Shown: in pieces, positions 6,100 to 15,661 of the stretch | How the letters are laid out: the number at the start of each line of letters is the position of its first letter | Position numbering within the stretch: the first letter of the stretch is position 1 | Assembly: GCF_014349235.1 (NCBI RefSeq) | Contig: NZ_JACSOH010000017.1 | Span: forward strand, 1-64,000 | Length of the DNA: 64,000 bases | Source: Cytophaga sp. FL35 | Lineage (GTDB): Bacteria; Bacteroidota; Bacteroidia; Flavobacteriales; Flavobacteriaceae | Reading direction: 5' to 3' | Notes under the pieces: generated by a model | Database searches by the model: none | Seen by the model: the letters and a program-made list of their open reading frames with translations, nothing else | Told to the model about the DNA's origin: nothing | Program-made: the position numbers and the translations under genes

Positions 6100-8067
6100 T
6101 CATTCCCACTTCTTTTTCTGCAACCGCACCGCATTAAAAATAGCCAACAAAGCTACACCCACATCGGCAAAAACCGCTTCCCACATAGTGGCCAATCCAC
6201 CTGCACCAAGGATAAGCACAATTACTTTCACCCCAAATGCCAAGCCAATATTCTGCCAAACGATTTTTCGGGTAGAACGACCTATTTGAATAGCTCGTGC
6301 AATCTTGCTCGGTTGATCGGTCTGGATAATAACGTCTGCGGTCTCGATGGCGACATCGCTGCCCAGACCACCCATTGCGATACCCACTCCGCTAGCCGCT
6401 AAGACAGGGGCATCATTAATGCCATCGCCAATAAAAGCAACTCTGGTATCGGGCTGCTTTTTGAGCTTTTCGACTTCGTTGAGCTTATCTTCCGGTAGCA
6501 AACCACCCTTTGCCCAATCGATTTTTAATTCTTTTGCTATCTGTTGGGTTATGGAATCCTTATCGCCCGAAAGCATTATGATTTTTGAAATACCAGCCTC
6601 ACGTATTTGTTTAATGGCTTGGTGGGCATCTTCCTTCAGTTCATCGGCAATTGTCACGTAGCCTGCAAATTTTCCGTCAATGGCGACCATGACGATAGAT
6701 TCAACAATGCTATCGGTTTCAGAGGGAACGTCTATTCCGTTTGCGGTCATCAAAGCCTTGTTGCCCACCAGAACGATTTTCTCATTGACCGTTCCTTTCA
6801 ATCCTTTTCCGGCTACTTCTGAAACTTCGGTCGCTTCAAAATCCGCACCGTCTGCCTTGTACTCCAAAATTGCTTTTGCGATGGGATGGGTGGATTGTTC
6901 TTCCATCGCCATCAGATATTGCATAAACTCCGCTTCCGAAAAAGCGGATTTATTGACCACTTTCTTAATCTTAAAGACCCCTTTGGTAACAGTTCCCGTT
7001 TTGTCCATTACCACTGTATTTACCTTGGTCATGGCATCCAAGAATGATGCGCCCTTGAACAGAATCCCATTACGGGATGCCGCACCTAGGCCACCGAAAT
7101 AACCTAGGGGAATGGAAATGACCAATGCACAAGGACAGGAAATTACTAGGAATATCAATGCTCTATACAACCAATCCCTAAACACATAATCATCAACAAA
7201 AAAATAGGGCAAGAAAGTCAGGCCAATAGCAAGGAAAACAACGATAGGCGTATAAATCCTTGCGAACTTTCGGATAAACAATTCCGTCTTTGATTTACGT
7301 GCGGTGGCGTTCTGTACCATGTCCAGAATCCTGGCAATGGAACTATCCTTAAATTCCTTGGTCGTTTCCACTTCGATGACACCATCGAGATTTATGCTTC
7401 CTGCAAATACTTTTTCTCCGGTCGCAATAGTGGCAGGCTTGCTTTCGCCTGTTAAAGCTGCGGTATTAAACGACCCTTTCTCTGAAAGCAAAATACCGTC
7501 GAGAGGTACTTTCTCGCCCACGCGCACTTGAATTTTCTCGCCAATCTCGACGGTTTCAGGATTGACAGAGACAAAATCATCATCACGATAGGCCAAGGCT
7601 TCATTAGGGCGTACGTCGAGCAAAGCCTTGATGTTTCCCTTGGCACGGTTGACGGCGGCATTCTGGAACAGTTCGCCTACGGCATAGAACAACATCACGG
7701 CCACACCTTCGGGATATTCACCTATGGCAAATGCCCCCAAAGTAGCAATAGACATCAAGAAAAATTCCGTAAAGAAGTCGCCTTTTAAGATACTATTCCA
7801 ACCTTCCTTGATTACAGGAAAACCTACGGGAATATAGGCTACCGTGTACCAAACGATTCTGACCCATCCCTTAAAGAAAGGAAAGGCATCGAAATAATCA
7901 ATGGCGATACCGGCTATCAACATGACAAAGCTGAAAATCGCGGGTAAGTAAGTTCTGAATTTGGATGCTTCTTCCGGACTGCTGTGATTATGGCCGTCAT
8001 CGTGACTGTGATCGCCCTGGTGTTTCTTAGGGTCTAAATCGCGTAGGTTTACTTTTTTCTTTTTCAT
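6100..8067 (-). CDS. P1B-2-type heavy-metal P-type ATPase (Zn/Cd/Pb export)
   Basis: The 655-residue inner-membrane pump starts with a His/Asp-rich metal-binding tail (DHSHDDGHNHSS) instead of an HMA domain. It then has the actuator motif LTGESKP, the membrane metal site SCPCALVISIP, the phosphorylation loop DKTGTVTKG, the HP locus THPIAKAIL and the hinge GDGINDAPVLAASG. The last helix region has FADVGVALLAIFNAVRL. CPC in helix 6 together with DxG in helix 8 defines P1B-2 pumps exporting Zn(II), Cd(II) and Pb(II). The STAS gene ends 3 bases upstream, forming a two-gene unit repeated with a second ATPase at 20-22.4 kb. A decayed C-terminal paralogue lies at 14583-14711. Confidence 0.93.
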   Translation of the reverse strand: MKKKKVNLRDLDPKKHQGDHSHDDGHNHSSPEEASKFRTYLPAIFSFVMLIAGIAIDYFDAFPFFKGWVRIVWYTVAYIPVGFPVIKEGWNSILKGDFFTEFFLMSIATLGAFAIGEYPEGVAVMLFYAVGELFQNAAVNRAKGNIKALLDVRPNEALAYRDDDFVSVNPETVEIGEKIQVRVGEKVPLDGILLSEKGSFNTAALTGESKPATIATGEKVFAGSINLDGVIEVETTKEFKDSSIARILDMVQNATARKSKTELFIRKFARIYTPIVVFLAIGLTFLPYFFVDDYVFRDWLYRALIFLVISCPCALVISIPLGYFGGLGAASRNGILFKGASFLDAMTKVNTVVMDKTGTVTKGVFKIKKVVNKSAFSEAEFMQYLMAMEEQSTHPIAKAILEYKADGADFEATEVSEVAGKGLKGTVNEKIVLVGNKALMTANGIDVPSETDSIVESIVMVAIDGKFAGYVTIADELKEDAHQAIKQIREAGISKIIMLSGDKDSITQQIAKELKIDWAKGGLLPEDKLNEVEKLKKQPDTRVAFIGDGINDAPVLAASGVGIAMGGLGSDVAIETADVIIQTDQPSKIARAIQIGRSTRKIVWQNIGLAFGVKVIVLILGAGGLATMWEAVFADVGVALLAIFNAVRLQKKKWE

Positions 8068-8070
8068 AGA

Positions 8071-8427
8071 TTATGATGCCATCCAAGCCATAGCCTGTGC
8101 TTTGTTTTCCAATTCAAAATATTTAGCGTCACTGCCCGTAAAGAAATCGGTAGCACTTGCTGCCCATTCCTGCCATTTCTTGTCACCTACAAATGCCATT
8201 TTTCCATAATCGTCGATATGTGCGGCATCAGTTTTTATATCTTCCCAAAAACCTTTGAGCGTGTAGCCTTCAAAGTCATCCATTTCAAAATAGAAGTCCA
8301 CTTTATGGCCCTTATCGATGATTTGATGTATGCGGTCGTGAACGGTCTTTAAATTTTTTTCGTTCAATTTGCCCGACAACCTTGCGGCAATCAGGTTTTC
8401 TTTTTTCGTATCTATAAACTGTATCAT
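8071..8427 (-). CDS. SpoIIAA-like STAS-domain protein (paralogue A)
   Basis: The 118-residue cytoplasmic protein belongs to the SpoIIAA-like/STAS-SEC14 group: strand-helix layout with the conserved segments YFEMDDFEGYTLKGFWED, KMAFVGDKKWQEW and a C-terminal helix region ending QAMAWMAS. It is closely similar to the protein at 22024-22380, and both immediately precede a P-type ATPase gene. STAS proteins of this type bind lipids or nucleotides or act as regulatory partners; none has an established role in metal efflux. The repeated pairing suggests a function tied to the pump, such as activity control or targeting. A 15-bp element (8469-8483) lies 41 bases upstream. Confidence 0.85.
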   Translation of the reverse strand: MIQFIDTKKENLIAARLSGKLNEKNLKTVHDRIHQIIDKGHKVDFYFEMDDFEGYTLKGFWEDIKTDAAHIDDYGKMAFVGDKKWQEWAASATDFFTGSDAKYFELENKAQAMAWMAS

Positions 8428-8468
8428 AACTCATGATTTTTCAATGGTCAAAGTAAAGGTTTAAAGCG

Positions 8469-8483
8469 TGCAACGGAAGTGCA
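8469..8483. promoter_or_regulatory. Shared 15-bp element upstream of STAS gene (copy 1)
   Basis: TGCAACGGAAGTGCA is identical to 22421-22435, which stands at the matching distance (40 versus 41 bases) before the paralogous STAS gene. A relative at 30646-30660 precedes the DUF6660 gene. On the minus strand the pattern reads as two TGCA blocks with an 11-base period. It is a candidate operator for a regulator of the island. Confidence 0.55.
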
Positions 8484-8484
8484 T

Positions 8485-8754
8485 TTATTGCCCACTGCAT
8501 TTCTCACAAATGCCTTTTAGAACCAAATTGGCATCCTCTGCGATGTACCCATCGGGAAGGTTGATGTACGGAATCTTATGTTCTGTCAAACAAACGGTCT
8601 CACCACAATTGACGCAGTGAAAATGAAGGTGTAGGTCTCGTTCCAATTCACAATTGCAGCCTTCCTCACATAATGCATACTTGGTCATGCCCGTGCTATC
8701 ATCTATCTGATGTACTATGGCTTTATCTTCGAAAGTCTTAAGAGTTCTGTAAAA
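8485..8754 (-). pseudogene. Fur-family regulator, 5'-truncated relic
   Basis: Ninety codons align with the C-terminal two-thirds of the Fur homologue at 23642-24064: FYRTLKTFEDKAIVHQ, then the metal-site strand HLHFHC, two CxxC pairs (CVNC and CEKC) and GYIAEDANLVLKGIC. Directly upstream of FYRTL (8755-8757) is an in-frame TGA, and beyond it the winged-helix N-terminus is absent. An internal ATG at 8688 could give a 67-residue dimerisation/zinc domain without a DNA-binding domain. Most likely this is debris of a duplicated fur-STAS-ATPase block cut at its 5' side when the neighbouring large gene arrived. Confidence 0.8.
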
Positions 8755-8846
8755 TCAGAATCCGCATGTCCTGTTAATTGCCATAGATACTCAATAAAAA
8801 AATCCTTTTAGCTATTAGAAGCGAAACATGGGATTGTATTTTTGGC

Positions 8847-8877
8847 AAAAAGCCCTGAAATTTATCAGGGCTTTTTT
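8847..8877 (-). terminator. Terminator after the large GSDH/PKD gene
   Basis: A 12-bp perfect stem (AAAAAGCCCTGA with TCAGGGCTTTTT) and a 6-base loop lies 25 bases beyond the stop codon at 8902. The A and T runs on both sides would allow termination in either direction. Confidence 0.85.
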
Positions 8878-8901
8878 GAATTGCTTATACAAGTTGTATA
8901 T

Positions 8902-11900
8902 TTAATTATCAACTATTAGCTTAATCAATGTCGGCTTACCTTGATTCATTTCTACACCAAGGAAATAGACACCATCTCTTAATGTAGATGCGGGAATATC
9001 GTATGTACCGTCAGCGGATAGCACATCAGGTGCGTTGTAAACAGCTATATATCTTCCACCGACATCGTGCAAATAGATTTTTAAGACCACCATATCTGCT
9101 GGTGCATTGATGACTCTTATTTTGGCAACACCACCTTTTGAAGGATTTTCTGCCAAAATGACTTCCATTTTACCAGAGGTACCGTCGGTCACGGTAATGG
9201 ACAAGGTGGCCGTGCTTGTACGGTTTCCCTCATCTGTGACAGTCAAGGTTACGGTATAAGTGTCAGCCTCATTATATGTGTAAATTGGATTCATTTCGGT
9301 GGAAGTCCCTCCATCTCCAAAATCCCATGCATAGGCCACAACCCCAACATCATCGCTAGAGTTACCACCCGTAAAAGTGACCTCTAGAGGTGCGACACCT
9401 GTTAAAGGAGCTGCTTCCGCGACTGCAACTGGAGGCATGTTTCCACCTTCAGAGCTGACCATAACAGTTACTTCATCAAAACCTGTTTCATTTTCATCAT
9501 CTATGACAGTCAATCTAAACACATAACTACCTAAAACCAGATCACTAGCCGTCAGATCCGCAGTTGTTTCCCCGACCAAAGTGGCTGTAGTGGGACCGCT
9601 CACTTGTGTCCATTGATAGCCTGTAATCGAGCCACCATTGGGGTCGGTTCCTGAACCATTCAATGTGATACTATTGGAGGGAAGTACAACCGTCTGATCT
9701 TGACCGGCATCGGCAATAGGATCGTTGCTAACCGGTGGAGGCGTTGTATTTTCATATATTCTGGGTCCCATATGCTGTAACCAACCATTTGAAACCACAT
9801 CAAGGTCACCATCATTGTCGATATCGGTAACCCTGGCACCATCGTGATGTTCTAAATTGAGTGACCCATCATCAATAATTTGTGTTTCCCAATCCCCTGT
9901 ACTACAAAGGTCGTTCTCGAAAACAATCAATCTGCGGTCGGCCAACCACTCACCCACGACAATATCCTGATCTCCGTCAAAATCGAAATCAATGGCAAAA
10001 ACGCTTAGACTTCCTGCAATATCGGTTGCAAGAATATTTCTTACCCAAGGCTGCGTTGGGTCCGCAGGTGCGGCAAACCAGGCAAATTCAGAGTTGTTCG
10101 GGTTGCTTCCCAATCCCAATTGGCCAACAACGGCATCCAAGTCACCATCCCTATCAAAATCGGCCAATTGTGCACGATCCGGAGTGGTAACGTAGGTAAT
10201 TCCCGTGGAAAAAGTTTCCCAAGTACCCCCGCCATTATTCCTAAGCCAATTGACACCTTGAAAGAGATCCAGGTCACCATCTCCGTCTATATCACCGGCT
10301 TGAAGATCTTCTCCCGCAGAATCGGGGCTGATATCCACCAAACTCCACATACCTGTTGTCGGGTTCGCCGATGGAGTGAGCATTTGAACTGGTGATCCCG
10401 TAGATTCGGCACCATTCCAGTTAATGGCCATTTGATAACCGGCACCAAAATCGCCTCCGGCCAAACCCGCTAGAAATGGTTCACTATAATTGGTATTCCC
10501 AGCAGGTATATTCGTAAATACAGTGAAATTACCAGAACCATCGTTCTGAGCCCACAAAAGCTGGGCACTTTCATATTCGTTATCTGGGGCAATACCCAAG
10601 GCGGTGCCCAATAAATCAATATCTCCATCCCCGTCAAAGTCATGCACGTGGACCACATTTCCGAATGTTCCACCAATTGTACTTTTCTGCCAGTTACTGG
10701 AAGCCGATCCAGAATTTTTATACCACCAGCCACCAGTTACTATGTCCTTCAGTCCATCGCCATCCAAATCATCATCGGCAAAGGTATATACAGCAGTGTA
10801 CGGGTTTTGATCTAGTTGATGAACTATCCAAGAGTCAGGAAAGTCAGTTTCATTACAGACCGATTGTTCTGTAACCGCAACCATCACTTCATCAAAAATA
10901 CCTGTGGGCGAGTGATTGGCAAAGAAAAGTTCGACACGAATCGTATGACTGCCTATACTCAGATTGTCAAGTGGAATTGGGTCATGACTATAATAAGGTT
11001 CGACCATAACCCCATCTATATAGTAATGTATATGAGTGTCACCCTCTTGAATTGTCCAATTTTCCACCATGAATGCGACTTCGAATGGCTGATTGACACT
11101 CCATCCATTTTGGGGCGAGGTAATCATTATATCAGGTGTCGATGCAAAAGCATCTGGAGGTAATATTTCTATTGCGGACAATTTTGGATTTTCGTTGATC
11201 GATGTTAATGTGATACTCGCAAATCCATCAGTAATGGAAATATCGTCCAACTCCTTCTGGAGCGCTGTCGCAGGATCTACTTCTGCGGAGATGTCAAAAT
11301 TGGTCAGTACGGGATTCCCTTCTATAGTCACGTTAAAAACACGTGTGCCGGGGCCACCAGGTACACTACCAATTCCAAAATACAGTTCGGCAAAATGTAA
11401 ACGAATATCATATTCGCCAGATACGGGTACAGGAATTTCATATGAGAAGCTGCCGAAACGTTCTGTTTGATAAAGTTCGTCTTGCGTCGTACCATTTATG
11501 GGCATAGAGGCACTGAACAAGCTTCCACCTGTCGAATATTGATCCGCGATAAAAGTTTCGGCACCATATGTCAATTGGGGACCTCCCACGTTAATTCTAA
11601 TAGAACTTATGATAGAAAATGAATAATCTTCTGTTACAATTGGTATACCAGAAATGTTTTGAACATCGTTAACGGTTAGATTGTAGGTCGTATCACCACT
11701 CAACGGAGAAACCGTTAAAAAAACGGTCAGTCCATCTGATTGCAAAACCGCGGAAGAAATGGCAATGCCATTGTCTATCACATAGTTTGAAACTTGATTC
11801 GCAGTAGCCGCGGTAACATACTCCGAAAATTGGACTTTGACCTGTGTAGAGCCCATTGCTTCAACAGAGGATATCTCAGGTGGAGAACTGTCGGTTGACA

Positions 11901-14316
11901 CTCCATCTCCGATAAATTCCACATAATTCAGATTAAAGATATCTTGCGTGCCGCTAGTACTTTTAAATACAAAGAATAGATCATTTTTTCCGACAGGTGC
12001 CGAAAAGATAGATTCCACGGCCTGCCAATTGCCCAAGCCACCGGTTGAAGGTACCGTGGTGGTCGCCAAAAGAGTTCCTGTAGGGCTTCCCAACCTAAAT
12101 TCTATGGTACCACCGGCAGTTGCTGCCGCCACCTTGTATTTAACAGCAGTCATGTTCAACAAATTGCGTTCTGAAAAAGAAATATACCCATTGTTGTCAA
12201 CACTCAGGGCTTCGGATCCGCCCTCCAAAAAATCGGTATTTGTGATTATGGTGGTTCCATTTTGAGTGTCGAAGTACTCGGCTTCCTTGCGCTTTGGATG
12301 TAATAGGATTTGATCGAACGCCGTCAGCCCCCCCTGATCCGTGTAATTGGCATTCAAAACGTAGAAAATGTCCATCTCCCCCGTAATATCATGTCCGTCG
12401 TAGCCCAAATTAAAATTCTGGGTACAGCCTGTCATGGTTGCCAAATCATGAAAATGATTTAGGTGGCCAAGAGCAGGAACCACATTAACATCGTTGCAGT
12501 CAATTCCAGAACCGGTAGAACCGTCCTCGGTATCGGATACGATCAAATCTATCGATACATCATCTCCCCAACCGATGAATCCGCCGTCAGGAGGTAAATT
12601 ATAAGAAAAAGTGGCGGCGGTATTGCCGGCATAGATAGTGATATTATTTACCCCAAATGCACCGCCTGGGTCGGTAACTGTCAATTTCACATTAAAGGTT
12701 CCTGCCGTATTGTATACATGGGTCGGGTTTTCGTCGTTGGAATCTGTATTTCCATCGCCATCAAAATCCCATTCATACGTTAAGGGTGTATCCCCATTCG
12801 GATCATTCGTTCCGGCACTGGAAAAATTAACCGTCAAGGGCAAAGGGCCACTATTCGGGTCAGCACTTATCATGACAGTCGGGGGTGCATTTGAAGTAAT
12901 ACCCGTATAATCAACCCTGATTAACTTACCAGTACCTGCATTTTGCGGGCAACAGCCAGCGCCGTAAGCCAAAATATACATCTTGCCGTCAGGGCCGAAT
13001 TCCATGTCGATAAAACCGTCGCCAGACCCAGAGGGAAATACGGCCGGTGCGAACAAATCATTACTTATAATATTTCCTTGCGCATCCATTTCAACAGCCC
13101 AAATTTTACTGCTATTGAAGTCATAATAAAAGAAAATCTCATCGAACTCTACGGGAAATCTTTGGTCATCGGTCAGCGCACCATCATAATAATATCGAGG
13201 GCCGGCAAAATGACTTTTATGGAAAAATTCGAGCCAAGCCGGTTGGGCAGGAGGTAGAACAGTGGCCCCTGTATTCCATGTGGAAGTATTTTCAGGGGCA
13301 GCCGGGTCGTTGTAAAATGGTGACGGAGTACGATAGGCAACTTGATAGGCATCGTTGTCGACACCTGAAAAATATGGCCAGCCATAATTCCCCGATGCCT
13401 TTGTCAAGTTCATCTCGTCCAACCCTTCCGGGCCTAGAGCACTGGCGGCATTTGCGTCCGGGCCAACTTCTCCCCAAAACAGCCAATCCGTATTTTCTTT
13501 GTCGACAAAAATTCGATAAGGGTTTCTAGCACCCATAACATAGATTTCGGGTAGGGTATTCGGAGTACCAGCTGGAAACAGATTGCCTGCAGGTATGGTA
13601 TAAGAACCATCGTTTTGGGGAGTTATCCGAAGGATTTTACCCCGCATATCGTTGGTATTGCTCGAGCTTTTCTCGGTAGTGGCAGAAATACTCGTCTCAT
13701 TATGGGAGGCGTAGGCATCGCTGTAGTACGAATTGTCGCCTACTGCGATGTACAGGTTACCTTGCGAGTCAAAGGCCATATCCCCACCTGAATGGTAACT
13801 GATAATCCGTTGAGTACCCCACTCCAACATTACAATCTCGGAAGACATGTCCAGAACATCACCGTTCATGGTAAATCGGGATACCCTATTGGTCGACTGA
13901 CCGAGCACAGCATAATGTAGATAAATGTAATTATTTGTGATAAAATCCGGGTCGAAAGCAATACCCAACAAACCTTCTTCGAACTCATGAAAGACCGGTA
14001 CCGTTCCCGCTGAAACAGAGGTCTGGGTATCCGTTTTGTAAATTATTACTTCGCCGTACCGATCAAGGATAAAAATGCGCCCGTCCGGTGCGAATTGCAT
14101 GGTTGTGGCATTGGCTAATCCTGTCAGCAACGGTACTTGTTGGAAATCGTCAGGCAATTGCCCTTTAACTGAAATGGAGCTTAATAAGGCAAGTGCCAAT
14201 ATCAGACCACCTACAATTTTGTTCGAAATGGAGCAAAATTTAGAATAATGGAGATGAAATATTGAAAAGAAAGCTGAGTTGCAAGCGCGAATAGTGTAGA
14301 TTTTTTTCATAATCAA
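8902..14316 (-). CDS. Giant secreted GSDH/PKD/CBM6/malectin/FG-GAP protein with T9SS-type C-terminus
   Basis: The 1804-residue exported protein has a long N-terminal signal region (to about residue 52). A glucose/sorbosone dehydrogenase-type beta-propeller follows (about 55-475; GLLGIAFDPDF, YHSGGDMAFD, GARNPYRI). Then come a PKD domain (about 490-570; YEWDFDGDGN), a CBM6-like segment starting near EAEYFDTQ (about 675), an SbsA-type Ig domain (about 812-905) and a malectin domain (about 909-1030; LHFAELYFG). FG-GAP/VCBS repeats (about 1180-1510) carry several DxDGDGDxD calcium loops. Two PKD/REJ-like domains (about 1535-1705) and an approximately 90-residue C-terminus of T9SS sorting type end the protein. 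It probably acts at the surface or in the medium on sugars. It sits between two metal-gene relics and looks foreign to the island. Confidence 0.85.
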   Translation of the reverse strand: MIMKKIYTIRACNSAFFSIFHLHYSKFCSISNKIVGGLILALALLSSISVKGQLPDDFQQVPLLTGLANATTMQFAPDGRIFILDRYGEVIIYKTDTQTSVSAGTVPVFHEFEEGLLGIAFDPDFITNNYIYLHYAVLGQSTNRVSRFTMNGDVLDMSSEIVMLEWGTQRIISYHSGGDMAFDSQGNLYIAVGDNSYYSDAYASHNETSISATTEKSSSNTNDMRGKILRITPQNDGSYTIPAGNLFPAGTPNTLPEIYVMGARNPYRIFVDKENTDWLFWGEVGPDANAASALGPEGLDEMNLTKASGNYGWPYFSGVDNDAYQVAYRTPSPFYNDPAAPENTSTWNTGATVLPPAQPAWLEFFHKSHFAGPRYYYDGALTDDQRFPVEFDEIFFYYDFNSSKIWAVEMDAQGNIISNDLFAPAVFPSGSGDGFIDMEFGPDGKMYILAYGAGCCPQNAGTGKLIRVDYTGITSNAPPTVMISADPNSGPLPLTVNFSSAGTNDPNGDTPLTYEWDFDGDGNTDSNDENPTHVYNTAGTFNVKLTVTDPGGAFGVNNITIYAGNTAATFSYNLPPDGGFIGWGDDVSIDLIVSDTEDGSTGSGIDCNDVNVVPALGHLNHFHDLATMTGCTQNFNLGYDGHDITGEMDIFYVLNANYTDQGGLTAFDQILLHPKRKEAEYFDTQNGTTIITNTDFLEGGSEALSVDNNGYISFSERNLLNMTAVKYKVAAATAGGTIEFRLGSPTGTLLATTTVPSTGGLGNWQAVESIFSAPVGKNDLFFVFKSTSGTQDIFNLNYVEFIGDGVSTDSSPPEISSVEAMGSTQVKVQFSEYVTAATANQVSNYVIDNGIAISSAVLQSDGLTVFLTVSPLSGDTTYNLTVNDVQNISGIPIVTEDYSFSIISSIRINVGGPQLTYGAETFIADQYSTGGSLFSASMPINGTTQDELYQTERFGSFSYEIPVPVSGEYDIRLHFAELYFGIGSVPGGPGTRVFNVTIEGNPVLTNFDISAEVDPATALQKELDDISITDGFASITLTSINENPKLSAIEILPPDAFASTPDIMITSPQNGWSVNQPFEVAFMVENWTIQEGDTHIHYYIDGVMVEPYYSHDPIPLDNLSIGSHTIRVELFFANHSPTGIFDEVMVAVTEQSVCNETDFPDSWIVHQLDQNPYTAVYTFADDDLDGDGLKDIVTGGWWYKNSGSASSNWQKSTIGGTFGNVVHVHDFDGDGDIDLLGTALGIAPDNEYESAQLLWAQNDGSGNFTVFTNIPAGNTNYSEPFLAGLAGGDFGAGYQMAINWNGAESTGSPVQMLTPSANPTTGMWSLVDISPDSAGEDLQAGDIDGDGDLDLFQGVNWLRNNGGGTWETFSTGITYVTTPDRAQLADFDRDGDLDAVVGQLGLGSNPNNSEFAWFAAPADPTQPWVRNILATDIAGSLSVFAIDFDFDGDQDIVVGEWLADRRLIVFENDLCSTGDWETQIIDDGSLNLEHHDGARVTDIDNDGDLDVVSNGWLQHMGPRIYENTTPPPVSNDPIADAGQDQTVVLPSNSITLNGSGTDPNGGSITGYQWTQVSGPTTATLVGETTADLTASDLVLGSYVFRLTVIDDENETGFDEVTVMVSSEGGNMPPVAVAEAAPLTGVAPLEVTFTGGNSSDDVGVVAYAWDFGDGGTSTEMNPIYTYNEADTYTVTLTVTDEGNRTSTATLSITVTDGTSGKMEVILAENPSKGGVAKIRVINAPADMVVLKIYLHDVGGRYIAVYNAPDVLSADGTYDIPASTLRDGVYFLGVEMNQGKPTLIKLIVDN

Positions 14317-14582
14317 TAATAGTTATTGCAATTTTATTAAAAGGCACTAATTGCAGGGGAAGTGGCATCAACTTACAAAGGTAACTTAATAACAACTTTA
14401 GGCCGAAATACCCCACTGATTTTCGTTAAAATCAAGTGTTTTTCGATAAATTACTAACATTCTCTTTATGATGTACTTAAAGTAAAAGGGTCTTTCCACT
14501 TTTGGTATCCTAGTATTAAAAACACTCCTTTTCAATTTATAGAAAATGACGGATTCAATATTGAAAATATATATAATTTTCT
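14317..14582. other. Intergenic leader of the giant gene
   Basis: No gene is supported here; the only reading frames are short and AT-driven. On the minus strand a TACCTTTG (14383-14376) about 60 bases before the start codon could be a -7 element for the large gene. No good -33 TTTG was found at the right distance. Confidence 0.4.
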
Positions 14583-14711
14583 TTAGCTCCACTTCATCTT
14601 CTGCAATCGAACTGCATTGAATATCGCCAATAACGCCACACCAACATCAGCAAAAACGGCCTCCCACATCGTTGCCAAACCGCCTGCGCCGAGAATAAGA
14701 ACGATAATTTC
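14583..14711 (-). pseudogene. P-type ATPase C-terminal relic
   Basis: Forty-odd codons ending at TAA 14583 encode a match to the last helix region of the pump at 6100-8067, including ILGAGGLATMWEAVF, ADVGVALLAIFNAVRLQ and KMKW. Upstream of the preceding Glu codon the similarity stops and no start exists. The DNA is only roughly three-quarters identical to the intact gene by eye, so this is an old paralogue, not a recent copy. Together with the truncated Fur at 8485-8754 it brackets the 5.4-kb giant gene and marks a rearrangement. Confidence 0.85.
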
Positions 14712-14762
14712 GCATAGTAAGCTATACCTAATATTTATTGGAGCATCTCATAGGTAGAAAGG

Positions 14763-15605
14763 CTACTTAACTATCAGCAATGGGGCCTTGGAGGCATACA
14801 ACATTTTTTTTCTTAGCCCCTTTTTGAAAAGTGCCTCAAAAAATCCGTGTTCCCTGTAAAGCAAAACCAATAGGTCTATTGGGGTTTCAGTCAAAAATTT
14901 ATCGATACCCTCTTCGGGTTTGTCTTCCTCGATAACTGTAAAGAACCATTGCTTAGGTACAAGAAGTTTGCCAAATCTTTCACGAATAAATGCTTTCTCC
15001 GGAACCCTTTCCTGTTCGTCCGCTATATGTACAAAGTGCAACTGTGCATTATAGTTTTCCAATAATCTGGACAATATTTCAAAATCTATTCTATTATCCG
15101 TACTATCCGTATCCACTGCGACCCCGATACGCTTATATGCAGTATAGCTGGCATCTTCAGGTACGGCCAGTACTGGACAAGATGCCTTTTGTGTCACCTT
15201 TTCGGTGACGGTTCCAATAAAAATTTCATCAAATCCTGAAGACGTGCCCTTGGTACCCATAACGACAAGTCTGGTATTCATTTCCTTAGCCAGGCCAGAA
15301 ATCACATCGACCGTTGCCCCGAAACCGACCATTGCTTGAAATTCCAACTTGTCCAGTTCAGGAAAGCCTCTTAGAAACTTATCCAATTTTTCTTTATTGA
15401 TTTTCTCCTCGGATGCCGTGGTATCTGCTACATTGTGTGCCATAGTTGCCATACCGATGGGCGTACCGGATGGATATGCCACTGAATAGGCGTGGACAAA
15501 AACCAGTTTTGATTTCAATTTTTGTGCTAGCCCAATTGCGTAGCTCACCGCATTTTTTGAAACCTGTGTAAAATCTACAGGTATTAAAATTCCGTCATCT
15601 TTCAT
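14763..15605 (-). CDS. Universal stress protein with tandem UspA domains
   Basis: The 280-residue cytoplasmic protein has two UspA-like halves. The first runs from ILIPVDFTQVSKNAVSYAIGLA to about residue 150 and carries the nucleotide-binding signature GTKGTSSGFDEIFIGTVTEKV, ending SCPVLAVP. The second half (about 158-280) begins RIGVAVDTDSTDN and ends APLLIVK but has a degenerate loop (LYREHGFFEALFKKGLRKKM). Such tandem proteins respond to starvation, redox or membrane stress. It is the last gene of the run that begins at the antiporter, and directly precedes the ATPase relic. Confidence 0.92.
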   Translation of the reverse strand: MKDDGILIPVDFTQVSKNAVSYAIGLAQKLKSKLVFVHAYSVAYPSGTPIGMATMAHNVADTTASEEKINKEKLDKFLRGFPELDKLEFQAMVGFGATVDVISGLAKEMNTRLVVMGTKGTSSGFDEIFIGTVTEKVTQKASCPVLAVPEDASYTAYKRIGVAVDTDSTDNRIDFEILSRLLENYNAQLHFVHIADEQERVPEKAFIRERFGKLLVPKQWFFTVIEEDKPEEGIDKFLTETPIDLLVLLYREHGFFEALFKKGLRKKMLYASKAPLLIVK

Positions 15606-15661
15606 ATCATTTTGTTTTTATTGATTTGACTCCATTAATCTTTCTTTTTAGGTTTAATTAT

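Noticed and set aside
14398..14592. 64-codon frame upstream of the ATPase relic
   Set aside because: AT-rich, no ribosome-binding site, overlaps the relic in another frame.
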